From: Streptomyces cinnamoneus
GTDB lineage: Bacteria > Actinomycetota > Actinomycetes > Streptomycetales > Streptomycetaceae
Direction: 5' to 3'
DNA: 64,000 bases
Assembly: GCF_002939475.1 (NCBI RefSeq)
Contig: NZ_PKFQ01000001.1
Location: 6,073,001 to 6,137,000, forward strand
A program made the position numbers and the translations under genes. How positions within the stretch are numbered: position 1 is the first letter of the stretch; each line of letters begins with the position of its first letter. The notes beneath the pieces were generated by a model. It searched no databases. It worked only from the letters and a program-made list of their open reading frames with translations, and had not been told where the DNA came from. This document shows positions 26,438 through 34,967 of the stretch, piece by piece.

Positions 26438-27613
26438 GTGCACGTCGGACCGGGCCGTCGCCCCGCCCTGCTCATATCCGCCCTCTTGGGCTCGCTGGCC
26501 CTGACCGCGTGCGGCGGCTCCGGCGGCGGGTCCGACGCCGGACCGGAGGCCAAGGTCGCCGTGACCCCCGCCGGCGGTGGCGAGGCCAAGCTCGGTTCCC
26601 CCATATCCGTCAAGGCCAGCGACGGGCGGCTGACCGCCGTCGAGGTCAAGGACGACAAGGGCCAGAAGATCGAGGGGCGGCTGGCCGAGGACGGCTCCTC
26701 GTGGACGTCGAACGGCAAGGTCAAGCCCAAGACGACGTACACCGTGCACACCACCGCCAAGGGCGGCGACAAGGGCAAGGGCAAGGAGTCCTCCTCCACC
26801 GCGACCTTCACCACGCAGCAGGCCGAGAAGGTCAACAAGCTCACCAACACCCCCGCCAACGGCGACACGGTCGGCACCGGCATGCCGGTCTCGATCCTCT
26901 TCGACCACGCCGTCGCGAAGGACAAGCGCGCCGAGGTCGAGAAGGCGATGCAGGTCACCTCGGAGCCCAAGGTGGAGGGCGCCTGGGGCTGGGTGACCGA
27001 CTACTCGGGCCAGGACCGGCTCGACTGGCGGCCCAAGACCTTCTGGCCCGCCGGCACCAAGGTCTCCGTCAAGGGCGCGCTGGGGGGCCTCGAATCGGGT
27101 GAGGGCCGCTGGTTCTCGCGCGACTACGACTTCGGCTTCACCGTCGGCGCCGACCGCAAGGCGGTCATCGACGTGCCGGGCCACACCCTGACGATGTACG
27201 AGAACGGCAAGCCCGTCGGCGACATCAAGGGCTCCGCCGGCTCGCCGCAGGACCCCACCCGCGGCGGCATCCACACCGTGCGCGGGAAGAACGCGGCCGA
27301 GACGATGGACTCCGCGACCATCGGCCACGGCAACGAATGGATGCTGGACTCGAAGTGGGTGACCTACCTGACCGCTTCGGGCACCTTCCTGCACTCCGCC
27401 CCCTGGAACAAGTCCATCGGCGTGGAGAACAACAGCCACGGCTGCTTCGGCATGACCACCGCCGACGCCAAGCGGGCCTACGACTTCCTGCCCATCGGCG
27501 CCACCGTCGAGGTCAAGGGCACCTCCAGCACCAAGAAGACCGACGTCGGCAACGGTCTGGAGGTCTGGCAGGAGACCTGGGAGCAGTGGCAGAAGCGCAC
27601 CGCGCTGAAGTGA
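26438..27613 (+). CDS. L,D-transpeptidase lipoprotein (YkuD domain)
   Basis: A 391-residue secreted lipoprotein. The GTG start at 26438 follows GGAGG by six bases; a signal peptide ends in the lipobox L-T-A-C (Cys25). Two Ig-like domains (about 40-240) precede the YkuD catalytic domain (about 245-375), which has the conserved N-S-H-G-C-F-G with the nucleophilic Cys. This matches actinobacterial Ldt enzymes, which form 3-3 peptidoglycan cross-links in the cell wall. The gene appears monocistronic. Confidence 0.92.
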   Translation: MHVGPGRRPALLISALLGSLALTACGGSGGGSDAGPEAKVAVTPAGGGEAKLGSPISVKASDGRLTAVEVKDDKGQKIEGRLAEDGSSWTSNGKVKPKTTYTVHTTAKGGDKGKGKESSSTATFTTQQAEKVNKLTNTPANGDTVGTGMPVSILFDHAVAKDKRAEVEKAMQVTSEPKVEGAWGWVTDYSGQDRLDWRPKTFWPAGTKVSVKGALGGLESGEGRWFSRDYDFGFTVGADRKAVIDVPGHTLTMYENGKPVGDIKGSAGSPQDPTRGGIHTVRGKNAAETMDSATIGHGNEWMLDSKWVTYLTASGTFLHSAPWNKSIGVENNSHGCFGMTTADAKRAYDFLPIGATVEVKGTSSTKKTDVGNGLEVWQETWEQWQKRTALK

Positions 27614-27784
27614 TCCTCCCGGTGGTGGTCCGACGACCTTGACCGGAAGCGGACTTGACGATTCCTTCGCCGTATTTGCATGCGGAAGACGAGGTGCGGG
27701 ATTCCGGGCCTTACGATGCGGTGCGGAGACCAAGCGATCTTCATCCGGTCTCCGTTCACCGACTGCACAGGAGAGTTCCTTCCG

Positions 27785-28369
27785 ATGACCACTGCCACCC
27801 CGTCCACGGACACCGGCGTCGTGCGCGTCCTCGCGATATCCGGCAGCGTGCGCGCCGGTTCCGTCAACTCCGCGATCCTGCGGGCCGGCGCCGCGCTGGC
27901 CGGCGCCGAGGTGAAGCTGGAGCTGTGGGACGGCCTCAAGGCCGTCGAGCCCTTCAGCGAGGACGACGAGGCCGCGCCGGGCGCCGGCGTGAAGGCGCTG
28001 CTCGCGGCGATCGCCGAGGCGGACGCCCTGCTGATCGCCACCCCGGAGTACAACGGCTCCGTCCCGGGCCAGCTCAAGAACGCCCTCGACTGGGCGTCGC
28101 GGCCGTACGGCCGATCGGTTCTGGTCGGCAAGACGGCCTCCGTCATCGGTGCCAGCCCGAGCGGTTTCGGCGCCAAGTGGGCGCAGGCCGACCTGCGCAA
28201 GATACTGGGTGCGTGCGGCGCGGAGGTCGTGGGCGAGGAACTGTGCGTCGCCCAGGCCCACACCGTGCTCGGCGAGGACGGCCTGCCCACCGACGAGGAG
28301 CTGCGCACCGCGCTGACCACGCTGGTCGCCACCCTGGTGGAGGCCGCGCGCGCCGCCAAGGCCGCCTGA
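27785..28369 (+). CDS. NAD(P)H-dependent FMN reductase family protein
   Basis: A 194-residue flavodoxin-fold protein with the phosphate-binding loop S-G-S-V-R-A-G-S-V-N near the start and T-P-E-Y-N-G-S-V-P-G (about residue 82), both hallmarks of the NADPH-dependent FMN reductase family. It probably reduces quinones, azo compounds or free FMN. ATG 27785 follows AGGAGAG; a longer frame upstream lacks coding character. A strong terminator follows at 28483. Confidence 0.88.
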   Translation: MTTATPSTDTGVVRVLAISGSVRAGSVNSAILRAGAALAGAEVKLELWDGLKAVEPFSEDDEAAPGAGVKALLAAIAEADALLIATPEYNGSVPGQLKNALDWASRPYGRSVLVGKTASVIGASPSGFGAKWAQADLRKILGACGAEVVGEELCVAQAHTVLGEDGLPTDEELRTALTTLVATLVEAARAAKAA

Positions 28370-28811
28370 CTCCACGCCGTGTCACCGCCACCGGCGTCAG
28401 ACGCGGCGGCGGGTGCGGCGGCGTGAGGCCGTCCCGGCCCCCGGGCGTCCCGGCGCGCCGTCGCCCGTACGACCCGGAACCTCCCGCCAACCCTTGTGGG
28501 TTGGCGGGATTCTTTCGTTCCCGCCCCCCTCGGCTCCGCTGGCCAGCGTGTTCGTGACCGAGGGGCCGTTCCCGGCCACCGGCGGCCCCCGTGCGGCCCC
28601 GCACGTCCCGCCCGAGGAGTCTGGCCAACGCCTGTCCGGGCCCCTACCATGCGAACGCTCCCAGTCCCCGGGGCGCAGGAGAACCCATGAATTGGCATGC
28701 GCATGACCGAATAGCGGGCTCGGCGCCCGTGCCCTCCGCTCGGGCAACGGGGACTCCCACGTCTTCCCCTCGGGCCCACGCGGCCCGAAGACAACCGATT
28801 GGAGCACCACC
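28370..28811. other. Intergenic region with terminator, no gene seen
   Basis: 442 bases between the FMN reductase gene and the DUF4360 gene. It contains the terminator at 28483-28508; the rest, including the AT-richer stretch near 28685-28712, probably holds the promoter of the next gene. Short open frames here do not look coding. Confidence 0.5.
28483..28508 (+). terminator. Rho-independent-type terminator
   Basis: Perfect 11-bp stem cccgccaaccc / gggttggcggg with a 4-base loop (ttgt), followed by attctttcg. It lies downstream of the FMN reductase gene. Confidence 0.9.
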
Positions 28812-29468
28812 ATGCCCACCGGTCTCCTCACAGCGGGCGCGATCGCCGCGTTACTCGCGACGCCGCTGTCGACCCACGGCCCCTCGTCCGTCATCAGCAA
28901 CCCGCCGCCCGACAAGATCGTGATCGAGGTCGCCACCGTCAACGGCTCGGGTTGCCCGGCCGGGACCGCCGCCGTCGCGGTCTCGCCCGACAACACCGCC
29001 TTCACCGTCACCTACAGCGAGTACCTCGCCCAGGTGGGCGTCGGTTCCAAGCCCACCGACTTCCGTAAGAACTGCCAGCTCAGCCTGAACGTCCACGTGC
29101 CGCAGGGCTTCACCTACGCGATCGCCGCCGCCGACTACCGCGGCTACGCGAAGCTCGAGCCCGGCGCGTCGGGCACCGAGAAGGCGTCCTACTACTTCCA
29201 GGGCTCGCCCGTGACCACCCCGAGCAGCCACACCTTCCGGGGCTCCTACGCCGACAACTGGCAGGCCACCGACTCCGTCCCCATCGCCGCGCTGGTCTGG
29301 GCGCCCTGTGGCGAACTGCGGAACTTCAACATCAACACCGAACTCCGCGTCAACGCCGGCTCGTCCGACCCGAGCAAGACCACCAGCTTCATGACGATGG
29401 ACTCCACGGACGGCAGCATCAACACCGTCTACCACCTCGCGTGGAAGGAATGCCCCAAGAAGGACTGA
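28812..29468 (+). CDS. Secreted DUF4360-family protein
   Basis: A 218-residue protein with an N-terminal signal peptide and a body matching DUF4360 secreted proteins of Streptomyces and fungi: I-E-V-A-T-V-N-G-S-G-C-P-A-G-T-A near 35-50, conserved Cys pairs, F-R-K-N-C-Q-L and a terminal Y-H-L-A-W-K-E-C. Predicted to be extracellular with a beta-sandwich; function unknown. ATG 28812 follows GGAG by seven bases. The gene stands alone. Confidence 0.85.
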   Translation: MPTGLLTAGAIAALLATPLSTHGPSSVISNPPPDKIVIEVATVNGSGCPAGTAAVAVSPDNTAFTVTYSEYLAQVGVGSKPTDFRKNCQLSLNVHVPQGFTYAIAAADYRGYAKLEPGASGTEKASYYFQGSPVTTPSSHTFRGSYADNWQATDSVPIAALVWAPCGELRNFNINTELRVNAGSSDPSKTTSFMTMDSTDGSINTVYHLAWKECPKKD

Positions 29469-29794
29469 CCGCCCCGGCCGCCCGGCACCGGGCGGACGGC
29501 GGGCCCGCCGGAGACGGCGGGCCCTGCCGGCGGGACGGGACCGGAGCGGGCCGCCGGCCGGAGCCCGGCCCCGCCACCGGGACTTTGCACCCGACATCGC
29601 CCGGGTCACCTGCGGACATCGCGCTCCGCAGGTGAATCGTGACCCATTGGGTATAGACCTCTGGCGGAAACCGAGCGAATGTTGAGGAATCCATCGCGAA
29701 GACGAGCGGCCCCCACCGCGCTCGCTAGGACCGGGCGGCGCCGGAAACGAGTCGTCCAGGGCCCTTCGCGCTACCTCGATCGCACCAGAGCCCG
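29469..29794. other. Intergenic region with hairpins; no gene seen
   Basis: 326 bases after the DUF4360 gene. Two adjacent hairpins are at its left end (29480-29525). The sequence gggtat near 29650 resembles the -10 element of SigB-type promoters but has no well-placed -35 partner. Confidence 0.4.
29480..29525 (+). terminator. Tandem hairpin terminator
   Basis: Stems cgcccggcaccgggcg (29480-29495) and gggcccgcc/ggcgggccc (29502-29510 with 29517-29525) follow the DUF4360 stop by about 12 bases. Confidence 0.7.
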
Positions 29795-30382
29795 ATGCCT
29801 GCATTCAGACGCGACACCTTGAGTCCAACGCATACGGCCGACGCCATCACCAGCGCCCCCGAGCCCCTTGCCGACTGGACGCCCCGCTCCCAGCAGCTCC
29901 TCGGCCCGTGGGGCCGGACGATCCCCTCCTGTGTCCACAGCCCGCCCGCGGCCTGGGCCGCCCGCTGGCTGCCCCCCGGCCCGCCGGCCTCCCGGGCCCT
30001 CGCGCTGCCCGCGGTGCCCCCCTCCGTGGCCGCCGCCCGCAAATTCTCCAGGGAACTGCTCGCCGAGTGGGGACTGCACGAGCTGACCGCCGACGCCGTC
30101 CTGCTGCTCTCGGAGCTGGTCACCAACGCGATCGTGCACGTCCCCGAGGGCTCCGGAGAGGTGCAGCTCGTCCTCAGCCGCACCCCCGAGCACCTGGTCG
30201 CCCAGGTCACCGACGCCGGCGGCTGCCTGCCGCTGTGCGGCGAGGCCGGCCCCGACAGCGAGGGCGGGCGCGGCATGTGGCTCGTCGAGGAGATCGCCGC
30301 CCAGTGGGGCCACCACGCCAGTGGCACCGGCAAGACCGTCTGGTTCACCCTGCCCCTGCCTGCCGCCGCGCCCGGAGAGTGA
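29795..30382 (+). CDS. SpoIIAB/RsbW-type ATP-binding protein
   Basis: A 195-residue protein with a single HATPase_c domain: N box L-L-L-S-E-L-V-T-N-A-I-V-H (about 103-115), D-A-G-G (G1) and G-R-G-M-W-L-V-E (G2). These features define the small anti-sigma-factor-type kinases abundant in Streptomyces. It lies about 200 bases upstream of a PP2C phosphatase gene on the same strand, a common functional pairing (kinase versus phosphatase on an anti-anti-sigma factor). No dedicated sigma factor is adjacent. No strong ribosome-binding site precedes ATG 29795, so the start is uncertain. Confidence 0.82.
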   Translation: MPAFRRDTLSPTHTADAITSAPEPLADWTPRSQQLLGPWGRTIPSCVHSPPAAWAARWLPPGPPASRALALPAVPPSVAAARKFSRELLAEWGLHELTADAVLLLSELVTNAIVHVPEGSGEVQLVLSRTPEHLVAQVTDAGGCLPLCGEAGPDSEGGRGMWLVEEIAAQWGHHASGTGKTVWFTLPLPAAAPGE

Positions 30383-30578
30383 CCCGCCCCCGGGGGGCGC
30401 GCACCGGAACCGGACACGCCACCGATGCGGCCACGTGGCGGCCGCGGGCTGCACACCGGACCGGTTCGGAGGGAACATGGAAGGCGCTGCGGCGCTGAGG
30501 ACGAGGAAGGGACCGAGGGACCGGACCGGCGGACACCGGCACGAGGCCGCCGCACCACCCTGAGCGGGAGGACCTCGA

Positions 30579-32639
30579 ATGGGCACCAGCGACGCTTTCC
30601 GGCCGGACCCGGCCCGCGCCGGTGTGCCCGTCTACGAGCCGGGCGGCCTGCTCGACGTGCTCAACGTGGCCGCGGCCGTGCTCGACCAGGACGGCCGGAT
30701 CGTGCTGTGGAGCCCGCAGGCCGAGGAGCTGTTCGGCTGGACCGCGGCCGAGGCGCTGGGAGAGTACGCCGCCCGCCTGCTGGTCGCCGAGGAGAACCAC
30801 GACGAGGTCCTGCGGCTCTTCGCCAAGGTGATGGGCGACGCCGGGACGTGGGCGGGCTCTTTCCCCGCCCTGCACAAGGACGGCACCACCCGCCTGCTGG
30901 AGTTCCGCAACATGCGCCTGGAGGACCGGAGCGGCGGCGTCTACGCCCTCGGCATGGCCACCGACCAGCAGGTCCTGCGCGGCCTGGAGAGGGACCTCGC
31001 CCTCTCCCTGCGCCTGGTGGCCCAGTCCCCGATCGGCCTGGCCGTGCTGGACACCGGGTTGCGGTACGTCATGGTCAACCCGGCCCTGGAGCGCATCCAC
31101 GGGCTGCCCGCCCGCTCGCACATCGGCCGGCACGTCCGCGAGGCCATCCCGTTCACCGACGTGGAGGTGGTGGAGTCGGCCATGCGCCAGGTGCTCGCGA
31201 CCGGAACCCCCCTGGTCGACCAGTTCATCGTGGGTCCGACGGCCGACCCGGAAGCCGGCGAGCGGGCGCGCCTGGTCTCGTACTACCGGCTGGAGGACCC
31301 CGCCGGCCGTGCACTGGGCGTGGCCACCTCGGTCGTGGACGTCACCGACCGGCACCGGTCCACCACCGAGGCCCGCCGCCGGCTCGCCCTGATCGCCGAC
31401 GCCTCCGTCCTCATCGGCACCACGCTCGACCTCGACCAGACCGCCCGCGAGCTGGCCGATGTCGTGGTGCCGGGCCTGGCCGACGTGGCCGCCGTCGACG
31501 TCCTGGACACCGCCCTGCGGCCGTCCTCCGCCCCCTCGGAGGGACAGGCCGTCTTCCGCGCCCTGGCCGTGGCCGCCTCCGACGCCACCGAGGCGGTGCG
31601 GGCCGCCGACCCGCCCGGCGAGATCGCCAAGTACGACGCCGACCGGCTGGTGTCCCAGTGCGTGCGGACCGGCCGCCCCGTCCGGCTGGCCCACGTCACG
31701 CCCGGGGACCTGCCGCGCATCGCGCGCGACGAGGCCGCCGCCGCGATGCTGGGCCGCGCCGGCCTCCACTCGTACATGGCCGTCCCCCTGATCGCCCGGG
31801 GCGAGGTGCTCGGCGCCCTCGACCTCAAACGCACCCGCAACCGCGAGCCCTTCGGTGAGGACGACCTCGTCCTCGCCGGGGAACTGGCCGCCCGCGCCGC
31901 CGTCTGCATCGACAACGCCCGCTGGTACCAGCGCGAGCGCGCCACCGCCGTCACCCTCCAGCGCGACCTGCTGCCCCAGCGGCCCCAGAACCTGGTGGGC
32001 CTGGAGGTGGCCTACCGCTACCAGCCTGCCGGAAGCGCGAGCCAGGTCGGCGGCGACTGGTTCGACGTCATCCCCCAGGACGGCACCCAGAGCGCCCTGG
32101 TCGTCGGGGACGTCATGGGCAGCGGCATCAACGCCGCCGCCGCGATGGGCCAGCTGCGCACCGCGGCCCGCACCCTGTCCGGTCTCGGCCTGGACCCCGC
32201 CCGGGTGCTGCACCATCTCGACCGCACCGCCAGTGGTCTGGACCAGACGATCGCCACCTGCCTCTACGCCGTCTACGACCCCGACAGCGAGCGGTGCTGC
32301 CTCGCCAACGCCGGCCACCTGCCGCCCGTCCTGGTCCGGCCGGGGAAGCGCCCGACGCTGCTCGACCTGCCCACCGGCGCCCCGCTCGGCGTCGGCGGCG
32401 TGCCCTTCGAGAGCGTGAGCGTGGTCCTCGCCCCCGGCGATCAACTGGTGCTCTACACCGACGGCCTGGTGGAGACCCGCGACGAGGCGATCGACGCCCG
32501 CCTGGAGGTCCTCATCGACCTGCTCGACGGGCCGCGGGGCGACCTGGAGGCCACCTGCGACCTGCTGCTGGGGGAGCTGCGCGAGGACAACGACCAGGAC
32601 GACGTCGCCCTGCTCATCGCCCGTGTCCGCTCCGGGTGA
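30579..32639 (+). CDS. PAS/GAF/PP2C (SpoIIE-type) serine phosphatase
   Basis: A 686-residue multidomain protein: PAS domains at about 25-120 and 145-255, a GAF domain at about 265-440 and a C-terminal PP2C SpoIIE domain (about 470-685). The phosphatase domain has the metal-binding G-G-D-W-F-D, V-V-G-D-V-M-G-S-G and Y-T-D-G-L-V-E motifs. It probably dephosphorylates an anti-sigma-factor antagonist in response to a ligand or redox signal sensed by PAS/GAF. ATG 30579 follows GGGAGG by seven bases. No transmembrane segment was seen, so it is cytoplasmic. Confidence 0.92.
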   Translation: MGTSDAFRPDPARAGVPVYEPGGLLDVLNVAAAVLDQDGRIVLWSPQAEELFGWTAAEALGEYAARLLVAEENHDEVLRLFAKVMGDAGTWAGSFPALHKDGTTRLLEFRNMRLEDRSGGVYALGMATDQQVLRGLERDLALSLRLVAQSPIGLAVLDTGLRYVMVNPALERIHGLPARSHIGRHVREAIPFTDVEVVESAMRQVLATGTPLVDQFIVGPTADPEAGERARLVSYYRLEDPAGRALGVATSVVDVTDRHRSTTEARRRLALIADASVLIGTTLDLDQTARELADVVVPGLADVAAVDVLDTALRPSSAPSEGQAVFRALAVAASDATEAVRAADPPGEIAKYDADRLVSQCVRTGRPVRLAHVTPGDLPRIARDEAAAAMLGRAGLHSYMAVPLIARGEVLGALDLKRTRNREPFGEDDLVLAGELAARAAVCIDNARWYQRERATAVTLQRDLLPQRPQNLVGLEVAYRYQPAGSASQVGGDWFDVIPQDGTQSALVVGDVMGSGINAAAAMGQLRTAARTLSGLGLDPARVLHHLDRTASGLDQTIATCLYAVYDPDSERCCLANAGHLPPVLVRPGKRPTLLDLPTGAPLGVGGVPFESVSVVLAPGDQLVLYTDGLVETRDEAIDARLEVLIDLLDGPRGDLEATCDLLLGELREDNDQDDVALLIARVRSG

Positions 32640-32743
32640 GGGGGCGGGGGACGCCGCCCGGGCGGGCGACCCGTTGGTAGGCTGCGGAGACAGCCCTTGA
32701 CCCGTGGAAGCGGGCAGGGAGCCGGCAAACCAGGAGTTTCTCC

Positions 32744-33160
32744 GTGTTTCGTACCATGATGAAGTCCAAGATCCATCGGGCCACCGTGACGCAGGCCGAC
32801 CTGCACTACGTCGGCTCGCTCACCATCGACGGCGACCTGATGGACGCCGCCGACCTGCTGCCGGGCGAGAAGGTCGACATCGTCGACATCGACAACGGCG
32901 CCCGGCTGTCGACCTACGTCATCGAGGGCCCGCGCGGCTCCGGCGTGATCGGCATCAACGGCGCAGCCGCCCGTCTGATCAGCCCCGGCGACCTGGTCAT
33001 CATCATCGCCTACGGCACCATGGACGACGCCGAGGCCCGCGCCTTCGAGCCCCGCGTCGTCTTCGTCGACGAGCACAACGCCGTGGCCGACCTCGGCAGC
33101 GACCCCGCGGCCGTTCCCGAGGGCTCCGGCCTCTCGCGCGGCGACCTCGTCGCGGGCTGA
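32744..33160 (+). CDS. panD: Aspartate 1-decarboxylase
   Basis: A 138-residue PanD, the usual family length. It makes beta-alanine from aspartate for pantothenate/CoA. The proenzyme self-cleaves between Gly24 and Ser25 in Y-V-G-S-L-T-I-D to give the pyruvoyl cofactor; other conserved residues (K9, Y58 region, T-Y-V-I-E-G) are present. The GTG start at 32744 is preceded by AGGAG at eight bases. It stands alone and is followed by a bidirectional hairpin. Confidence 0.96.
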   Translation: MFRTMMKSKIHRATVTQADLHYVGSLTIDGDLMDAADLLPGEKVDIVDIDNGARLSTYVIEGPRGSGVIGINGAAARLISPGDLVIIIAYGTMDDAEARAFEPRVVFVDEHNAVADLGSDPAAVPEGSGLSRGDLVAG

Positions 33161-33170
33161 CACCCGCCGG

Positions 33171-33197
33171 GCCCGTGGCGCCGCCGGCGCCACGGGC
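33171..33197. terminator. Bidirectional terminator between panD and the hydrolase gene
   Basis: Perfect 12-bp stem gcccgtggcgcc/ggcgccacgggc with a 3-base loop, between convergent genes. Confidence 0.85.
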
Positions 33198-33207
33198 TCC
33201 CGCCGTC

Positions 33208-33954
33208 TCAGGCCCCCGGTATCCCCGCCGCCCGGGCGATGACCAGCGCGGTCAGCTCCCCGGCCGCGCGGACCTCCTCCTTCTCGCTGGGCCGGCAGCG
33301 GTCCAGCACCGGGTCGTACTCGGTCATGGCCGCGCCTGCGTGATCGGCCCGCACCGCCTCCAGCCGCGCCGGCCAGCGCTGCGCCGTGAGGGCCTCCAGC
33401 AGCCGTCGCGAGTGGCCGATGTCCATCAGCGTGTCCTCTGTGCCGTGCACGAGATCGACCGGCACGGGTACGGGCGTGCCCGGGGCCGCCGCGGCCAGGT
33501 CGTCCAGCGGGGCAGTGCCCGTCGTGCGGGCGGGAAGGTCGTAGCGGGACGCGACGCCCACCACGGCGGACGGCCGCCAGCCGCCGGTCAGTTCGGGGTG
33601 GAGGGCGATCCCCAGCGCCGCCGGGGCCCCCGCCGACCATCCGGCGAGCACGAACCGGTCCGTGTCGCCCCCCAGGGCGGGTGCGTGGGCGCGGGCGTAC
33701 TCCAGCGAGGCCAGCAGGTGCTCCCGCCCGCCGTCGGACGCGTCGGAGCGCCAGTCCGGTACGAGCACCAGCACGCCCAGGGCCGCCACCGCCCGCGCCA
33801 GCGGCCGGAGCATGGCGCGGTCGTCGGGGCTGACGCCGTGCCACAGCAGCGCCACGGGCGACACGGCGGCGTCCGTCACGGGCCGGTGGACGTCGACGGC
33901 CTTGCCGTTGGGGGCGGTGGCGAGCTGGTACTGGACGTCGAGACGTACGGGCAC
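33208..33954 (-). CDS. Alpha/beta-hydrolase (dienelactone-hydrolase/esterase-like)
   Basis: A 248-residue alpha/beta-hydrolase-fold protein. It has the oxyanion H-G-V region, nucleophile elbow G-W-S-A-G (about residue 117) and a late acidic/His pair (G-T-E-D and D-H-A-G) consistent with a Ser-His-Asp triad. Probably an esterase or acylaminoacyl-type hydrolase of unknown substrate. The frame is open further upstream; GTG 33954 was chosen because GGAGGG lies nine bases before it. It converges on panD. Confidence 0.75.
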   Translation of the reverse strand: MPVRLDVQYQLATAPNGKAVDVHRPVTDAAVSPVALLWHGVSPDDRAMLRPLARAVAALGVLVLVPDWRSDASDGGREHLLASLEYARAHAPALGGDTDRFVLAGWSAGAPAALGIALHPELTGGWRPSAVVGVASRYDLPARTTGTAPLDDLAAAAPGTPVPVPVDLVHGTEDTLMDIGHSRRLLEALTAQRWPARLEAVRADHAGAAMTEYDPVLDRCRPSEKEEVRAAGELTALVIARAAGIPGA

Positions 33955-34272
33955 GGCGGCGGTCCCTCCGGTTCGTGGGTGACGGGCAACTGGCCGAAGG
34001 ACGCTATCAACTGACCGGCCACGCGCCGCCCCGAACGGGGATTCGACCTCCCGTCCCGCCGGAACCTTGCCGTTCACAGCACACGGGAATCACCGGCGAC
34101 AAGACGTCAACTCATGGCCCGGATGATGCCTTTGCCGCGGCCGTTTCGATAGCGCGGTTCAGCGGAGAAACAAGAAGTTGCAGCATGCAATCGGGTGATC
34201 GGATGCGGGGTGCGCGACCCGCTCCGTGGCGCGGGAGTCAGCTCCGTTCGCCGGGGCTGCCGGAAAGCGGCT
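33955..34272. other. Intergenic region, nothing clear
   Basis: 318 bases between the hydrolase start and the end of the XRE regulator gene, both on the minus strand. It should hold the hydrolase promoter (minus strand). A moderately AT-rich part at about 34130-34200 stands out; no gene or repeat was seen. Confidence 0.4.
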
Positions 34273-34719
34273 TCAGGGCTGGCTTTCGGTGGGATTGGCC
34301 CGGCTCGTCGGAAGTCCTTCCAATTCGCGGACCCGCTCGATCACTTCGTTGATCGAATGCAGGCTCGCCGCGGACAGGCCGGCCGCGCGGAGCGCCACCC
34401 GCTGTACCTGGGTGTCGCGCAGGGCCACCAGGAGGCGGAGGTCCGCGTTGACCGCAGCCGTCACCTGGTCGTCGAAGAAATAGGCCGGAGGTACGCCGAA
34501 GAATTTCGCCAGCGCCTCCACGTGTCGCAGCGTGGGATTGTCACGCTGTCCCTTGCGCAAAAGCCAGATATAGCTCCCCGATATCGAAACACCTCCGGCG
34601 GTGATCGCACGTGCCACTTCCTCCGTGCTGTATGGCTCCCGGCCGGCCGGAATCACTGTCTGGAATAGGTGATTGAGCTTGTCGGCCAGAGTGCCGGCCG
34701 AGGTTTCGGGATCCTTCAT
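34273..34719 (-). CDS. XRE-family helix-turn-helix regulator
   Basis: A 148-residue protein with an N-terminal helix-turn-helix (about 28-80; Y-I-W-L-L-R-K-G-Q-R-D-N-P-T) and a C-terminal helical domain. It resembles the short XRE/EspR-type regulators common in Streptomyces. ATG 34719 follows GGGAGG. It is divergent from the StrR-type regulator at 34968, sharing a 248-base control region with a strong inverted repeat, so cross-regulation is likely. Base composition is slightly lower in GC than its surroundings. Confidence 0.78.
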   Translation of the reverse strand: MKDPETSAGTLADKLNHLFQTVIPAGREPYSTEEVARAITAGGVSISGSYIWLLRKGQRDNPTLRHVEALAKFFGVPPAYFFDDQVTAAVNADLRLLVALRDTQVQRVALRAAGLSAASLHSINEVIERVRELEGLPTSRANPTESQP

Positions 34720-34795
34720 GATCGCACCTCCCTCCTGCGGTCAATCTAGCTTACGGGCGGATGGGGGCGTTCATGTGCCTGCAAACACAACGTGG

Positions 34796-34825
34796 TTGAC
34801 AGGGGTGGTGCTCGCTGCCTAGCGT
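34796..34825 (+). promoter_or_regulatory. Promoter of the StrR/ParB-type regulator
   Basis: TTGACA (34796-34801) and TAGCGT (34820-34825) with an 18-base spacer, a near-consensus vegetative promoter. It points at the regulator gene starting at 34968 and puts the transcript start near 34832, just before the inverted repeat at 34845. Confidence 0.6.
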
Positions 34826-34844
34826 CCTCGGTGTCGGCGGGTCG

Positions 34845-34883
34845 ACTGGTGTTGGACAGCAAGCACGGGGGGCCAACACCAGT
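34845..34883. promoter_or_regulatory. Perfect 11-bp inverted repeat, possible operator
   Basis: The arms actggtgttgg and ccaacaccagt are separated by 17 bases and lie just inside the predicted transcript of the StrR-type gene. They could be a DNA operator for either flanking regulator or an RNA hairpin. The left flank gtcgactg loosely recalls the StrR-site half GTTCGACTG, but spacing and right half do not fit that consensus. Confidence 0.6.
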
Positions 34884-34967
34884 TGGAGGAGATGGGCTCC
34901 CACACGCTCATCTCCGTGAAGTGCCTGATCCGCCGTCGGCCGGGGGGGTTCTTCAGGAGGGGATGTC

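Noticed and set aside
34845..34883. Binding site for the StrR-type regulator matching the known StrR consensus
   Set aside because: Only one half loosely resembles GTTCGACTG, and the spacing differs from 11 bases; it is kept only as a generic inverted repeat.
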